Shown here: piece after piece, positions 1 to 11,900 of the stretch | How the letters are laid out: each line of letters begins with the position of its first letter | Numbering within the stretch: the first letter of the stretch is position 1 | Notes under the pieces: generated by a model | The model's input: the letters and a program-made list of their open reading frames with translations, nothing else | Told to the model about the DNA's origin: nothing | The model's database searches: none | Source of the DNA: Wuchereria bancrofti | Lineage: Eukaryota > Nematoda > Chromadorea > Rhabditida > Onchocercidae | Assembly (NCBI GenBank): GCA_005281725.1 | Contig: SSBO01000012.1 | Span: 7,421,603-7,485,602, forward strand | Direction: 5' to 3' | DNA length: 64,000 nt | Program-made: the position numbers and the translations under genes

Positions 1-380
1 CATGTTTTTCTTCTGTAGTTGGTGCTTTAGATATTATGGCACCGTATTCCTCGAGAATCTTTTCATCAGGTATAATAATATCCTCGAACGATTTTGTTTC
101 AGTTTCTACCAAATCTTCCGTTTTACTTAATTGATCCACAACTTCTAATTCTGCCGGAGATTTCATATCAATTACATGTTTTTCTTCTGTAGTTGGTGCT
201 TTAGATATTATGGCACCGTATTCCTCGAGAATCTCTCCATCAGGTATAATATTTTCGAACGATTTTATTTTACTTAATTGATCCACAACTCCTAACTCTG
301 CCGGAGATTTCATATCAATTGTATGTTTTTCTTCTGTAGTTGGTGCTTTAGATATTATGGCACCGTATTCCTCGAGAATC
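1..380 (-). repeat. In-frame tandem repeat, 58 and 49 residues
   Basis: Three copies of a coding unit start at plus-strand positions 1, 175 and 322, giving periods of 174 and 147 nt, both multiples of three. The shared core reads ILEEYGAIISKAPTTEEKH, followed by an IDMKSPAELEVVDQLSK segment. The second unit lacks nine codons found in the first. Bases are nearly identical between copies, so duplication was recent. The array may continue beyond the window start. Confidence 0.9.
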
Positions 381-1552
381 CTTTTATCGGGTATATCTTC
401 GAACATTCTTAGTTTTTTCACCTCAACTTCAAGACCGTTTGCAGGGATTTCTGATTCTGTCCCGTATGTTGTTGTAGCTTTTTTTACACTAAAGATTCTA
501 TCTTCTAGTTCAGCATCTGTTGAACTTTGCTGGTGTTTTTCCATAACGTATTCATAAGCAGATGCAGTTTCTGTTGTTCCTAGAGCCGCAGGAACGGTAA
601 TCACACTTGTTGAAACTATGTCCACCTTTTCAACGAGGCGAAGAAATTCGTCTTCAGAAGTTTCACCGCTTTCAAAGTTGCCTTCAATCCCAATTCCATT
701 CTGTTTTAAATCTCCTTGCTTTGTAATTTCAGATATTATCAGATCTGGATGAATATCTAACGTTTCGTACTGCATTTCGTACTGTATTTTCTTAGCGTCT
801 TGTCCATGCTTCACTGAAACAATGCTTTCTAACACTACTTCAAGTGGTTTTAACCCAGCTTCTTTCATGTCTTTTAATCCAGGTTGCTCAATACAAACTC
901 TTTCACTAATTGTTGTTTCGTGCCTATCATTTTCAGATACAATGGGCTTTTTTTCCATATTCTGTCGTTCTGAGGGAACTTCTACAACTGATATCCCTTC
1001 AGCACTTTTTTCTTGACCTTTTTTCATGGCTTCTAGCGATATTGTATCTACAGACTTCTTCTGTTCGACAAATATTTCATGTTGCAAAATTGACTTCTTT
1101 ATCCCCAAGCTCTTTTGTCCTAAAATATTGTATTCCTGAAAGTACTTTGATATGGGTTTTTCACCTAATGTGTATATATGCTCATTTAATATCTGTTCTG
1201 TTTGCATTCTTACCGGGTCTTCATAAGATGTTCCCAGAACACCCTTTGCTCTGTTACCCGTTTTTCCCTCCTCTAGTCGTATTACTATGTCTCCAATGTT
1301 TTCCCCAGTTAGTCTTCTTCCGACTTCAGTTGCAGTCTTCCCATCCCTTTGATCTCCCTTTCTACCCCTTAATCCAACTCCATGTCTTGACGATTGCTGT
1401 TGCCCTACATCACATATCTCCTTTTTTACACATTCCTCCAATTGTATCTGCAAGATTTCAACAGCATTCCGTTCAGTTTCATTATGCTTACAATTCAACT
1501 CTTCTTTCAAGTGTTTTTCTAATCTCTTCGTTTTCCACTCCAATAGGTATTA
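1..1552 (-). CDS. unc-44: Open distal block of the unc-44 giant exon, running off the window
   Basis: On the minus strand a frame opens after TAA at about 1556 (YLLEWKTKRLEKHLKEEL) and stays open for more than 500 codons to base 1, ending in a tandem repeat. It overlaps the preceding open block by about 65 nt in a different frame, so one skipped base would join them. The composition is E/K/I/T-rich with no recognised domain. An open frame of this length in AT-rich DNA implies recent or current selection, in contrast to the broken 2.4-5.8 kb part. Confidence 0.6.
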
Positions 1553-2402
1553 AACTTATTGCTGTTTCTGTAGCATTAAAAGGACAATATGCTGTTAATA
1601 AATATTTGTCATCGAAATTTGATTCTTCAGTACCACTAGCACTTCCCTTCCCTTCTTTAGGCCACATCTGATTTTCGCTTGGACGATCAAGGTAGAAGTA
1701 TTGATTTGTACCGTCTTTTTTCTCCATACTGTTTGTCAGCTTCCAGGAAATCATGCTCTTTCTTGTTGCATCAATCTTATTATCTTCCGAATAATTCTCA
1801 ATCATTCCATACTGTTCACCTGCAACGCCTTTTATAGGTCTGTCATCTTTTATTACTTGTCTCCTCTCGCTTTTATCGGATTTTCTACACAGTATATCCA
1901 CGTCCCCAATATCAGGATCCAATTCAAGACTTGCTTCATTCACATGTCTAATATCAGCGGTATCCCATATTTTGTCTATTTCTTTCCATTCCCTTTCTTC
2001 ATCTTCCATTTTCCCCTTTTGCGACCAGTCATAAATAGCAATCGTATTATTGTATGAAGGTGAAAGTCCACTCAAATCTTCACACCACTTTTTTCCATTA
2101 TTTAAAGAAATGAATCCAGCACTGGCGTTTGACTTTTCTTCACTTCCTTTCATGTTCTTTATTTTCATATCTACTAACTGAAAATCTGGCAGCCTTTGTG
2201 AACTTTCAGCTTCTTTTGGGATATTTCTTGATATCATTTCAATATTTCTTGACCAACGTTCTGAAATCCCCTCAACGGCTTCCTCGAATCTCAGTTCTAA
2301 ATCAGACTGGTCTTTTAAAAACGTCTGCTGAGACTTTTCATCATCCTCGTTCATCATAACGTCTTGTTTTCCTTCCAAAGTAAGTGTTTCACTAATCTCC
2401 AT
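1488..2402 (-). CDS. unc-44: Open 304-codon block of the unc-44 giant exon
   Basis: A continuous frame runs from MEISETLTLEGKQDV to RKTLERRVEL and TAA at 1488-1490. It is acidic and lysine-rich with no hydrophobic segment, like a disordered cytoskeletal tail. Upstream the same protein sense continues in another frame (KWSEMEKSVQEVLISAVEK) across an A6 run near 2440. The ATG at 2402 need not be a true start. It is best read as a preserved piece of the giant exon, or as a smaller exon reached by an unseen splice. Confidence 0.5.
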   Translation of the reverse strand: MEISETLTLEGKQDVMMNEDDEKSQQTFLKDQSDLELRFEEAVEGISERWSRNIEMISRNIPKEAESSQRLPDFQLVDMKIKNMKGSEEKSNASAGFISLNNGKKWCEDLSGLSPSYNNTIAIYDWSQKGKMEDEEREWKEIDKIWDTADIRHVNEASLELDPDIGDVDILCRKSDKSERRQVIKDDRPIKGVAGEQYGMIENYSEDNKIDATRKSMISWKLTNSMEKKDGTNQYFYLDRPSENQMWPKEGKGSASGTEESNFDDKYLLTAYCPFNATETAISLIPIGVENEEIRKTLERRVEL

Positions 2403-5400
2403 TCCTGATCTTTTTCCTGTAAATTCAATTTGCTCTAAAAATCCTTTTTTCTACAGCAGATATTAAAACTTCTTGCACTGATTTTTCCATTTCTGACCAT
2501 TTTGTATGAAGCGCGGGACACTCTTCCAATTTATCAAGTTCCTTCCTTATGATTACCGCACTTTTAGTATCCCATTCTTTATCCATTTTAACCGTTAATT
2601 CGAGACAGTCAGATGTCTATTCATGCTCTCTTTTTACTGTATCACGAAACACACTATCGGAATGTAATATTTTTATACAAATCTTTTCCTCTACTGTTTC
2701 GATTTCTAGCTTTTCCTCTATCGTTCTTGAGAGTTCCAAGTCCACTTCTTTATACGGAAATCTAGATAATTCCCTTCTTTCAATCAGAATTTCTGATCTT
2801 TCTGAAATACTTTCTCTGGAATTTTCAGAATAAGATCGATCTACACAAATTTCACCATTTCTTCTCATACTTTCATCCTATTCGTTCATTAAATGTTACT
2901 CTATTTTCTCACGACACCCGTGCGGTGTCCTGGAAACTTCCGTTTTCTCTGATTTTATAGATCGTATTCCTTCATTTGGAATCTTCTCTACTTGCTCTAC
3001 TTCGTCGTTTGAGCACTCTACTTTGATTTGCCGCAATTTTATGTCTTTTTCCTCTTCACTTTTTTTTACTGCAACTTTTATAGAGTTCTTTACAAGTTCC
3101 TTTTTGTAACTGATCATCTTCGTTGCCCATTTCATCATAATTAAGTATATACATAGATGTTATGTTTGCTTCTTCCATCCTCTTTTCCTGTTTTTGAAAC
3201 AAACCGGTCGACGACACACTGCTTGAAGAAATACATGGTTGCACACCATCAATTTTTTTGGAGCACTGATCCGAAAGTAGCTTTAAAGAGGTGATTCAAA
3301 GATATCTTCGACAAAACCTTTTATGAAAGGAGATGTTCTTTTCAGCGAGTTTTGCACTTCATTATTTTTTAAAATGTCCTCATAGTTTTTGCTTTCGTCT
3401 TCATCTCTGTGACCTCCTATAATTAACCCTTTCTGCTGCTTTATATGAACTGTTTCTTTTTTATTCTTAAAACCACTATCGATTGTCAATCAAATATTCA
3501 GAAACAACCTCTTTCTCTATTAGTAAGGTTTCTTTTTCAGTTTTTCCCTCTTTATCTCTCGGAATTTTCGGAATTACAGGCATGTTGTCCTCTTTCTTAT
3601 CGAGCTTTGGAGATTTTTTGTGCGAATGGATTTTCTTCCTCTTCAAACTTCATACTGCGAATTCGATCTTTGTTTGGCTAACATCTACCAGTTTCTCAAC
3701 TGGAGCCAGTACACATAATTCAGGCGTAGTTACTTGATTCTTCAGCTACTACATCTAGTGCTTCATTAATTACAAAACTTCCATCCCCTTCAGCTCTTCG
3801 ATTCGTTGGCATTTCCTCTTTGATACAAATTCTCGTCCTTCCCGGCTCATGATGTGCTTGTGCTTTCCCTTCTACAGTAATCTCTGTATCTTTAGTTGCG
3901 TAATCCCCTACTTCTGGATGTATGGAAGGAAGCCTTGTTTCGTTATCCTCAAGCTTATACATTTGCATTTGCGAAATTCTTGGAAAGATGGACAGTTCAT
4001 CTATGACTTTTTCGAAAGTGAACAGCGAACAGTAATGGTCTTTTTTTATGTTTCGTTTTGTCTTCCATTTCATTAAATTGTTTTTCTCTTCGCAAGACGA
4101 TCATTTTTGGTTTATCCATTTCGCCTTCCTGAAATTGAGGGTTTGCATCTTTAAGCAACCACTCTAACTGAATATCTTGTGTGTAATACACCTCTTCTTT
4201 TTCTTGCTGTTTCCCTCCATTGATAATCTATATTGCTCTTTCTGCAACTGCGGTGGATGTTTCTTTTCCTGAAACAATTCCAACTTCTCTTTTCGGTAAT
4301 ACAGCCTTTTCATTGGTTTTTGTCAACCCTACTTTACCTTCTCCCGTCTCTAACTGCATTACAATATCAAAATTAATTCCATTCTTTTCTCCCTTTTTCT
4401 CGAAAGCTTCCACTGACATAAGCTCCTCGAACTCTTCTGCTTGTCGCGAAATTGGCTCCAAAGCGGTCGTTAGTTCTTTGTTAGGTTTACAAATTAGCTG
4501 CTTATCTAGCACTGGTCTTTCGTCTTCGTCATATACAACTTTATATATTCCTCGCTCATGTCGTTCAGTAGGCAAGCCGTATATGTTTTTAACCGTTATC
4601 ATCTGCGACAATGCAGATGGTTTCTTATGTTACTCATTGAGATCTTTCTCTTGAGCCATACTCATTATGTCTCCCCCTGCTTTTAATTTTTCCGGTTGTA
4701 AAATCTCTTTACTTATTCCAATCTTTACTACAGATGATTCTTTTCGCTTAATTTTTGCTTCAACAGGTGATACCTTCAATATATTTGCTTCTTTAAGCAA
4801 GCCATTTCCCATAACTTCTCTAGTCTGAAAAGGGTGGTTCTTTTGATTTGATTCTATGCGGTATTCCATTTTCCCTGATCATTCCAACTTTACATTCTTT
4901 CTTTTTAATATTTCCAGTTAATCCATCAAGAAAAGCTGTAGATTTCTTCGTAGGTTTCTCCAGCAATACACTTGTGATGTTCACTTCATCAGACAGTAAT
5001 ACTTTAGGTTTGCTCATTCCTTTATACAGGACAGTCACACTAGCAGATGTTGCTGCAAATGTATAACAGCTAACACCCTTACTCGGGTATTCTTCACCTT
5101 TCACCATCCGAGTATATATCACCTTTCCTAGTTAATTCTTCAGAAAGCATGCATTCATTTCTCTTGAACTTCAGTTTTTTCATAGGAAGTCCTTTAATAT
5201 GCTGTAATATAAGTGTTTTATCTTTTACAGTTTCGTTTTCCAGGAGAACCTTTTCTAGTCCAAAGTATTCAGTTGGGATTTTTTTCCAAGTAGTACTTTC
5301 GGAACCTAGTGTCACACCTACTGAAAGAGTTTACTTTATTACAGAAACACTTCCTTTTGATTGGATTTCTTTTCCTGTGATTTCAAATTGCTTTGGAAGG

Positions 5401-7527
5401 CGTTTTCCGGTAACCGTACGTATTTCGTCCGCATCTTTCAACTGGATGGATTTCAGAACACGTTCCCTGATCTCATACTTCTTTTTCTTTTAATTCTGGA
5501 TTTGGCTGGCTGCGTTACTGTTTGTTGTAAATCATTTTCCGAAGGAATCCTTTTCTGTCTTGTTTCCTATGGTAATTTTTTTTGCCACTTCTGCTTCAAC
5601 TATTTTTTGGAATCGTCTTTGTATGATCATTTCCAACTTATTAGGAGGACCAGTGTTTGGTTTTTGTTCCCATCTAACCAATTTTTGCTTTTCTGTATTT
5701 CTTACGCTTTTATTAGCATTTTTTTGTTTCGTCCGTTTTACACCGACTGTTTCCAGTGTACCACTACATTATATGTTTTTGTATTCCATAACTCTTGGAA
5801 TGCCCACTTGATTCTTGCGTAGCTATATGATCTGGTTCATAATTGTATTTTTGGACATCATACCTGTCTTTTTGAGTTTTATTATACCTGCAATCATCAT
5901 TTCTGTCTTTTTCAGTTTCATTATACCCGCAGTAAGTCTTGCTTTGTGTTTTGTCACCCTGTCTACATGACCAGTTGAATATTCAATTTGAGCTAATAAA
6001 AATAACTTGCCAGTCTCTTTTGTATCGGATTGATCACTTTCCGGCTTGCAAGGTACTATTTTCGGTTCATCATGAGGTTCACTAGGTCCTTCGCGAAAAG
6101 GACTGTACCTCTCATGCTTTGGAACTTCCGCTAATTCTGACAGATTATCTCCCTTACAAGTTGAAACAAGTTTGTCATCCGTTGAAAGTGTTTCAAATAT
6201 GGCAATACGTTCCCTGACTGACCCTATCGTGTCAAGAGCACTCGGAGGTCGTTCTGAAAAAAATTGTACTTGAATATTGAGTCTGTCACAAAATAGTAAA
6301 AGCAGTGCATCACTTAGTTTAAGTAATAAATCTGTAAGATACAGTAAATAAAAGAATAAAAAAACCGATGAAAACGTACTTCAACTAACTAACATAGCAA
6401 ATGCACCCTGACATGATGTCGGAAGAGCTCTGAACATATGGAAATCGTTAACTGAAAATCTCAGTACTGGATGCATCTATTCGGGTGAAATAAGAATGAG
6501 TTGTAGTGCATTACCAATGTTTTTACTTTTCGTAGTTCAAACGCGTAGTACAACGTTTTATGCACTTAAATATTGTAGCAAACATGGCAGGAGTTAGCAA
6601 TTCTGAACCCAATTTGAACAAATTTTTATCATTCGTTCATTTAAAGCTTTTCAAAATGTGCTCATCTTAAATATAGGAATTTTTTGATTTATTTCAAATG
6701 CATTGTATGTATGAGCACCTAAGCACTGATAAGATCTACACATTTTGTGTCGCTGATTACATATTTGCACTTGTGTTTGTATATGCCTGTTGTAAGTATA
6801 AATACCACCTGTAATGTCTTAAATTTATCAAATAAAAGAAGTGGCTTTAAAGATTACTAGAAAGCATGGGTTTTTGATGGTACTATCAGTGTTGCCTCTG
6901 TGAAATCCCAGTGGGCAATTTGTGTTGTAAGATAACAATGACCCGGTAACAACAAAATACGGAAATCCATATTCCCGAAACCTTCAGGCATGCTAAAAAA
7001 GGGTACTGAAAGATGAAAAGGGACAATCTGACCAGCAGATAGATGAAACGAAAACTACAAGTGCAAGACATCCAGGCAGTTTGGAACTAAAGAGTGGTGT
7101 AAAGTATAGAGAAGTGAAATGCGGGAATAAAGAAAATAGGTATAAAGAATACTGCGATAAGTGGTTTTGATAAAGAATTTTTTTCCTACGTGGTTGTAAA
7201 TATCCCATAAATTAAATTCCCACATTCTTGGTAGCTCAATACATTTCACTCAGAACAATCTTATACTTAGTGTTTTTCAGAAGCTTTGAAAGTGCAAAAG
7301 AAAACTCAGGATTGGCAGTTCTGATTAATAATATAGCGTTGATGAGTTTTTCTTGACAGCACAAAGACTGCCTAACTGACCTCTCCAACTGTTTTCCTCT
7401 TTTTTTCTCCCTTCAATCACAAAAAAGATTCGATTTACATCTCAAGCATCTACAAACTTGGAGCCAAAGAAAAAAAACTATTCAAAGCCTACTTTCAATA
7501 TCTGGTCACATTATGGGCAATTTATAG

Positions 7528-7559
7528 TTCATTCATTCATTCATTCATTCATTCATTCA
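7528..7559. repeat. CATT tetranucleotide microsatellite
   Basis: About eight uninterrupted ATTC/CATT units, in the stretch between the giant-exon acceptor and the short terminal exon of unc-44. Confidence 0.95.
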
Positions 7560-8833
7560 GGTTTTAGAGTCAGCTTCACTTCGCTATTACTCCAACTTTT
7601 GTGACTCAGTCCAATATTTATTCCTCCAAGTAGTATTCATTTACAATGTTTTCAACTGGAAAACGAATCTCAAACTACTCAAAACGATGCAGTCTCTCAT
7701 ACTGTGATCAGGAAAACTGAGAGATCATATATTTTAATTTGTGTACCTACATTCCAAAAGTCCTTTTAGTATACGACCACCAGGAAATTGGCTGATTTTT
7801 CCCCACGTTTGCACAAATCCCCACATTTTTAACAAATGGATTTCTAAGATTTTCCGGTTACTGCTCAAACTTAAATCTTTTGGTGGTGTATATCAGCAGT
7901 GGGGCGCATCTACGCTTCAGGAATATCCAAATCTATAGTTCCAAAAAGAATTCTGTATTGATAAGTAAACTCCCATGTGAGCGCGTCAATTTCCAAAGCA
8001 ATTTGCCAGTTTTTAATTGTAATATACGGATTGAGTTAGCTCACACAACGAAGCACAAGTGGCCGAAGTACCTCCGAGGTAAAGGCCAGTGTTCTAGTTC
8101 CTACTCCTCAATTTTTACTCAAGTAACATAAAGCTTGTCTTAACATGACAAAGAGCAAAACTTTCTAATGTTGTATAGAATTGTTCAATAACGTATTTCA
8201 TTTAAACCTCCAGATGAAATTTAGCTAACCAGAAAATATGGAGCAGTGATAGGGGCAGGCACAGTAGCAAACAGCAACGGTGACGTTTGTAAAGGTTGGA
8301 ATGAAAAGGAAAATAAATGACAGAAAGAGCACAGTAAAGTTTTTGTTTCGCAACGTCAAAAAATGACAAAAAAGCACTGGTTGCATCAGCAATTGCCAAA
8401 TGATAAACATGCGCTTTAATAATGACAATTACTAGATAAGGAATATTTTCTGCATTATATCCCAGACTGCGTTCACGACTCAAACAGTCTGCTTTTGGAG
8501 ACCACTCTGAAGATGCCAGGTAGATATGGAGCACCAAGTGTAATATTCTAATTGTTTCTTGGTCTCTTTTCAGTTACCACCTTTTTTGTTGCTTCCTTCC
8601 CTTCTGTTTGCCTAATAGGAAAAACCCTTAAACTGCTGGGTTCGTCTCAAAACTTGACTAGTGGGGTTTCACAACACCGGCCTATAAATTCTAGCGGGTC
8701 GTGCAAACAATACGCTTTACCGTGATAACAATAGACGCACCATAAAGAGTAGTGCTCAGACAAACAAACAGATAAGAAAACGAAAAATATTTGCAATGTG
8801 TACAAATATAATGCTCGTTGAAAGGCTATGATT

Positions 8834-8979
8834 CTACTGATGTTGTTGTTGTTGCTCGCTTGAATCCAGCTTTTGCTGCTGCTGTTGCTTGGTAATTGGT
8901 ACCAAATGTATGTGTTGGTCACCAGGATCCACACTGCCTGAGTATACCTGCTCGTTCACTTTCAACCGTATCAAATCTC
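8834..8979 (-). CDS. unc-44: Short C-terminal exon of unc-44
   Basis: Begins after a CTTCATTCAG acceptor at 8980 and encodes [16 protein letters not shown], then [12 protein letters not shown] and a glutamine-rich end (ITKQQQQQ and EQQQQHQ), with TAG at 8834-8836. It is in phase with exon 10016-10129 and gives the 1,838-codon isoform. The glutamine codons form two CAG/CAA runs, so length variation between individuals is likely here. Confidence 0.7.
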
Positions 8980-11900
8980 CTGAATGAAGGCCAAAAGGAA
9001 GTGTGAAAGCATGGGGTGAAAAGGACATAACACCAACCAATCAACCAGTAACACCAACATATACCCAAAGTAATGAATGCATTCTTGAGTAAAATGAAAA
9101 TGTGAGCGACAAATGAACACTTGTAATGAATGTCACTAATACACTGCAATTAATAATTAATAATATAATAATAGTGATAATAATAATAGTAATAATAATA
9201 ATAATTCAAAAATGAAACAAAAGCGTCGATCGACTAAAAAGACTACGCCTAAGTAGCGCTGAAAATAAACATAACCAAGCAAAATGACTATAACGATAAA
9301 CATCACAAAAACAAACAAACGAAAATAAGTCAACTTTTATGAGCACTTTTGCATAACAAAAAGGGTGCACTCCGCGTACATGCAGCAGTAGTAAGAGTTA
9401 TATCACTAGAAAGCTGGAAGATTTCAAGACGTTCCACATAAATTTTTTTCATCTTTTACTCACCCACATTCGACTCCGTGTTCTCTCCTGCAATATATTT
9501 TTAGCAGACAACTCATAAATACCATGCTAATACCGCTGCAGCATTAACGAGCAACCGGCTATACTGTTAGCTTATATTTAAATCTTTCATTATTAATAAT
9601 TTATGTTCCTTCAAACTTCAAAACTATTGAGCACAAAAATCTGATTTCCTTAAAATAAACGAACACATTAAAGGCTACGAAGTTACTTGTGATTGGTACC
9701 ACTATCAAAAACCATAAGGATGACAGGAATATCAAATACAACCAGATCCCGAAATTTCGACCACTTTTGGTGAAGATGTTACGTATAAAAACTGTTTGTT
9801 GCTCCTTTCTTTACATTTAACGTGCAGATATGCACCATCTCTTCATATATGACTGACAAGCATTAACGATTCTAGTTGAACGCAAATTGATGGAACCCCG
9901 GTGTTAAAGGAGTACCAACAGCTAGGAGCAGCACAAAATATTGCAGAATACACACTTACGCATTCACTTCAAACTAAATGCTAAAACTGCCGTATTGAAA
10001 AAGCCGTGTATGAACCTGGAAGTGTTGTCCTGGTCGTAGTTACAACACGCGTCATCTTCTTTGACACAACCATAGAACCATCCCCACTCGTGAAGCCCTC
10101 CGCCATGGCTTCATGCCTCTGATCGGTAACTTAAAATGGAAAACTTATTATTCAACAATTCTCCAATATCAGTTTTATTCTTTTACATTTTTTCCTTTTC
10201 CTGTTCAGGAATTATATTTCAAATGATAATTTCTGATCCAGGAAAAACTCATGATGAGACATAATGTTTCTTCTAAATACTTAATACACCCTCCTTCCAT
10301 TCAATCGACTAATTTAACTGAAATAAAGCAGAGAAATTCTTCTTAAAATGAAGAGAATTCTACACACAATGTAAAAGAGAGAGTATATCGCCAACAATTT
10401 GTAGTCTTCAGGAATAAAGCAATGGAAATAGGTTTCACCTGTTGGGATATTTGGTTCTGTTGAAGATAAAGGAGTTTGTCGCACACCTGAAATGCTATTA
10501 ATGGTAAATGAATAAGGAAAGTACAAAAAAAGTGAGACGTTAGTTACAGAAATCAAACAAAGGAAATATTAATTGATATGAATGTTACACTAAGAGCAAA
10601 TCTGACTCATATTTGATATAAGTTGTTGCTGCAAATGCTGCACGGTTACTGCATCGAGACCGTCCATGCCAGGCGTTTCCGTTTCAAAAACAGATTTCGT
10701 GTTAGTGATATGCTGAGAGGAATTAACACGAATCTGAATATCGGAAGTGGGTGATGCTGAAGCAAGAATCTTGGAGACAACATTTGAAGCAGTCGTATCT
10801 GGAGGACAAACAGCCCCAGCAGCGCGTAATTCCTCTTCAAGATCCTGCAAACGACGAACTGCAGCTGCGTGGCGCTCAGGGTTGCTCATTTTCAACGAAC
10901 TCAAAGTGAAGAGCAAACGGCCTATAACTGACTGAACAGATCTCTCCATCCCAGCGAACTCCTCCTCATTTTCATAGGCTTCGATCACTTGTGCTGCACC
11001 ACTGGGACTTACAAATTGCACATATGCCTTATGTCCAGGTTCGCGATCTCCGGAAAGGAGTGCAGCAGCAAACGATGGACTTCGTTTGCGTTCAAACAGA
11101 CCGCTAGAAGCAATTGGCTTCATCATATCAGTACCTTGCTCATACTTCGATTCTGTCTCAGCTTGGATTTGTAGATCCAATCCTGTGCTCACTGTATGGC
11201 TTCCCCACTGCTGTGTCGCAGAAATAGTTCCCTCACTCATATTTCCACCCCGAATTTCAGTTGTCATTGCCGAAACCACAGCACTGTCACCTGTTACATC
11301 GGTGGTCTGTTCACATTCGGATATTTCTTCTTCAGCGATGAATTTTGTGACAGATTCTATGTGGTGAAAAGACAGGGTGGTGCTCAAGCAGTAACAATCC
11401 AGGATGACCCCATTAATGATAATTTCACCGGAATTAGTTATTCCGGCGAGGACTAGGCTATGTGCGGCAACCTCTGAAGCTGACATTGTTTAGCACTAAA
11501 AGGATAGGGAGAAAACAGAGGTTGAGGGAAGAAGAGTAGAGAAGAGTCAGCTGTTGTGCTTGATGTGTCCCTGTCAGATACTGCAGCAAATTTATCAAGA
11601 GTAGCAGTTACAGACTACAGCAGCAAAAAAAATTGAACGGATGATGGAAAATGCTTTAACAATAAGGGAAGCCCAAAGAGCACTCAAATTATGGTGCTTA
11701 GCAAAATTTCATTAAATACTAGCAACATAGGCATGTGCGAGATTGCGATTTAAATCAATTTGTGGATCCAGATTATTCATGAACGTTCTGCCCTTTGGCC
11801 TCTTCATCAGTTCGCCTTTCCTCCATCACGTCTGAAAAATCAACGGCATCATGTGCTACTGCTACTGCTGCTGCACTGATGCTTGTGTTCTGCTGCACAC

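Larger units (their letters stand above)
1..6253 (-). pseudogene. unc-44: Giant tail exon of unc-44, interrupted by stops and frameshifts
   Basis: A TTTTTTTCAG acceptor at 6254 opens a frame in phase with exon 10016-10129: ERPPSALDTIGSVRERIAIF and onward for 142 codons to TAG at 5823-5825. Below that, Glu/Lys-rich coding sequence continues to the window edge but is broken. In-frame stops read directly include TAA 5331-5333, TAA 4630-4632, TAA 2896-2898, TAG 2878-2880 and TAG 2617-2619. The open frame also changes at about 5100, 4840, 4030, 3490, 3290, 3120, 2440 (an A6 run) and 1490-1550. Many breaks are flanked by frames that read straight on, as in DLNE-stop-HKKPSALSQ. In C. elegans the matching exon encodes the giant neuronal ankyrin tail. 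Decay, a shorter spliced tail, or a local sequence fault are the options; intact neighbours argue against general error. Confidence 0.7.

Noticed and set aside
910..1671. 253-codon plus-strand ORF
   Set aside because: It lies opposite the open minus-strand ankyrin tail; its hydrophobic, Phe/Leu/Ser-rich sequence is the complement of a Glu/Lys-rich frame and has no splice or motif support.
2892..2900. A 22-nt GTAACA...ATAG segment that could be an intron removing two stops
   Set aside because: Far too short for a spliceosomal intron; the stops are better explained as disruptions.
11357..11486. N-terminal 43 codons of the 298-codon ORF as ordinary unc-44 coding
   Set aside because: A TCACCACATAG acceptor at 11357 gives exact phase with the upstream exon, and the sequence before it is hydrophobic and unlike the rest.
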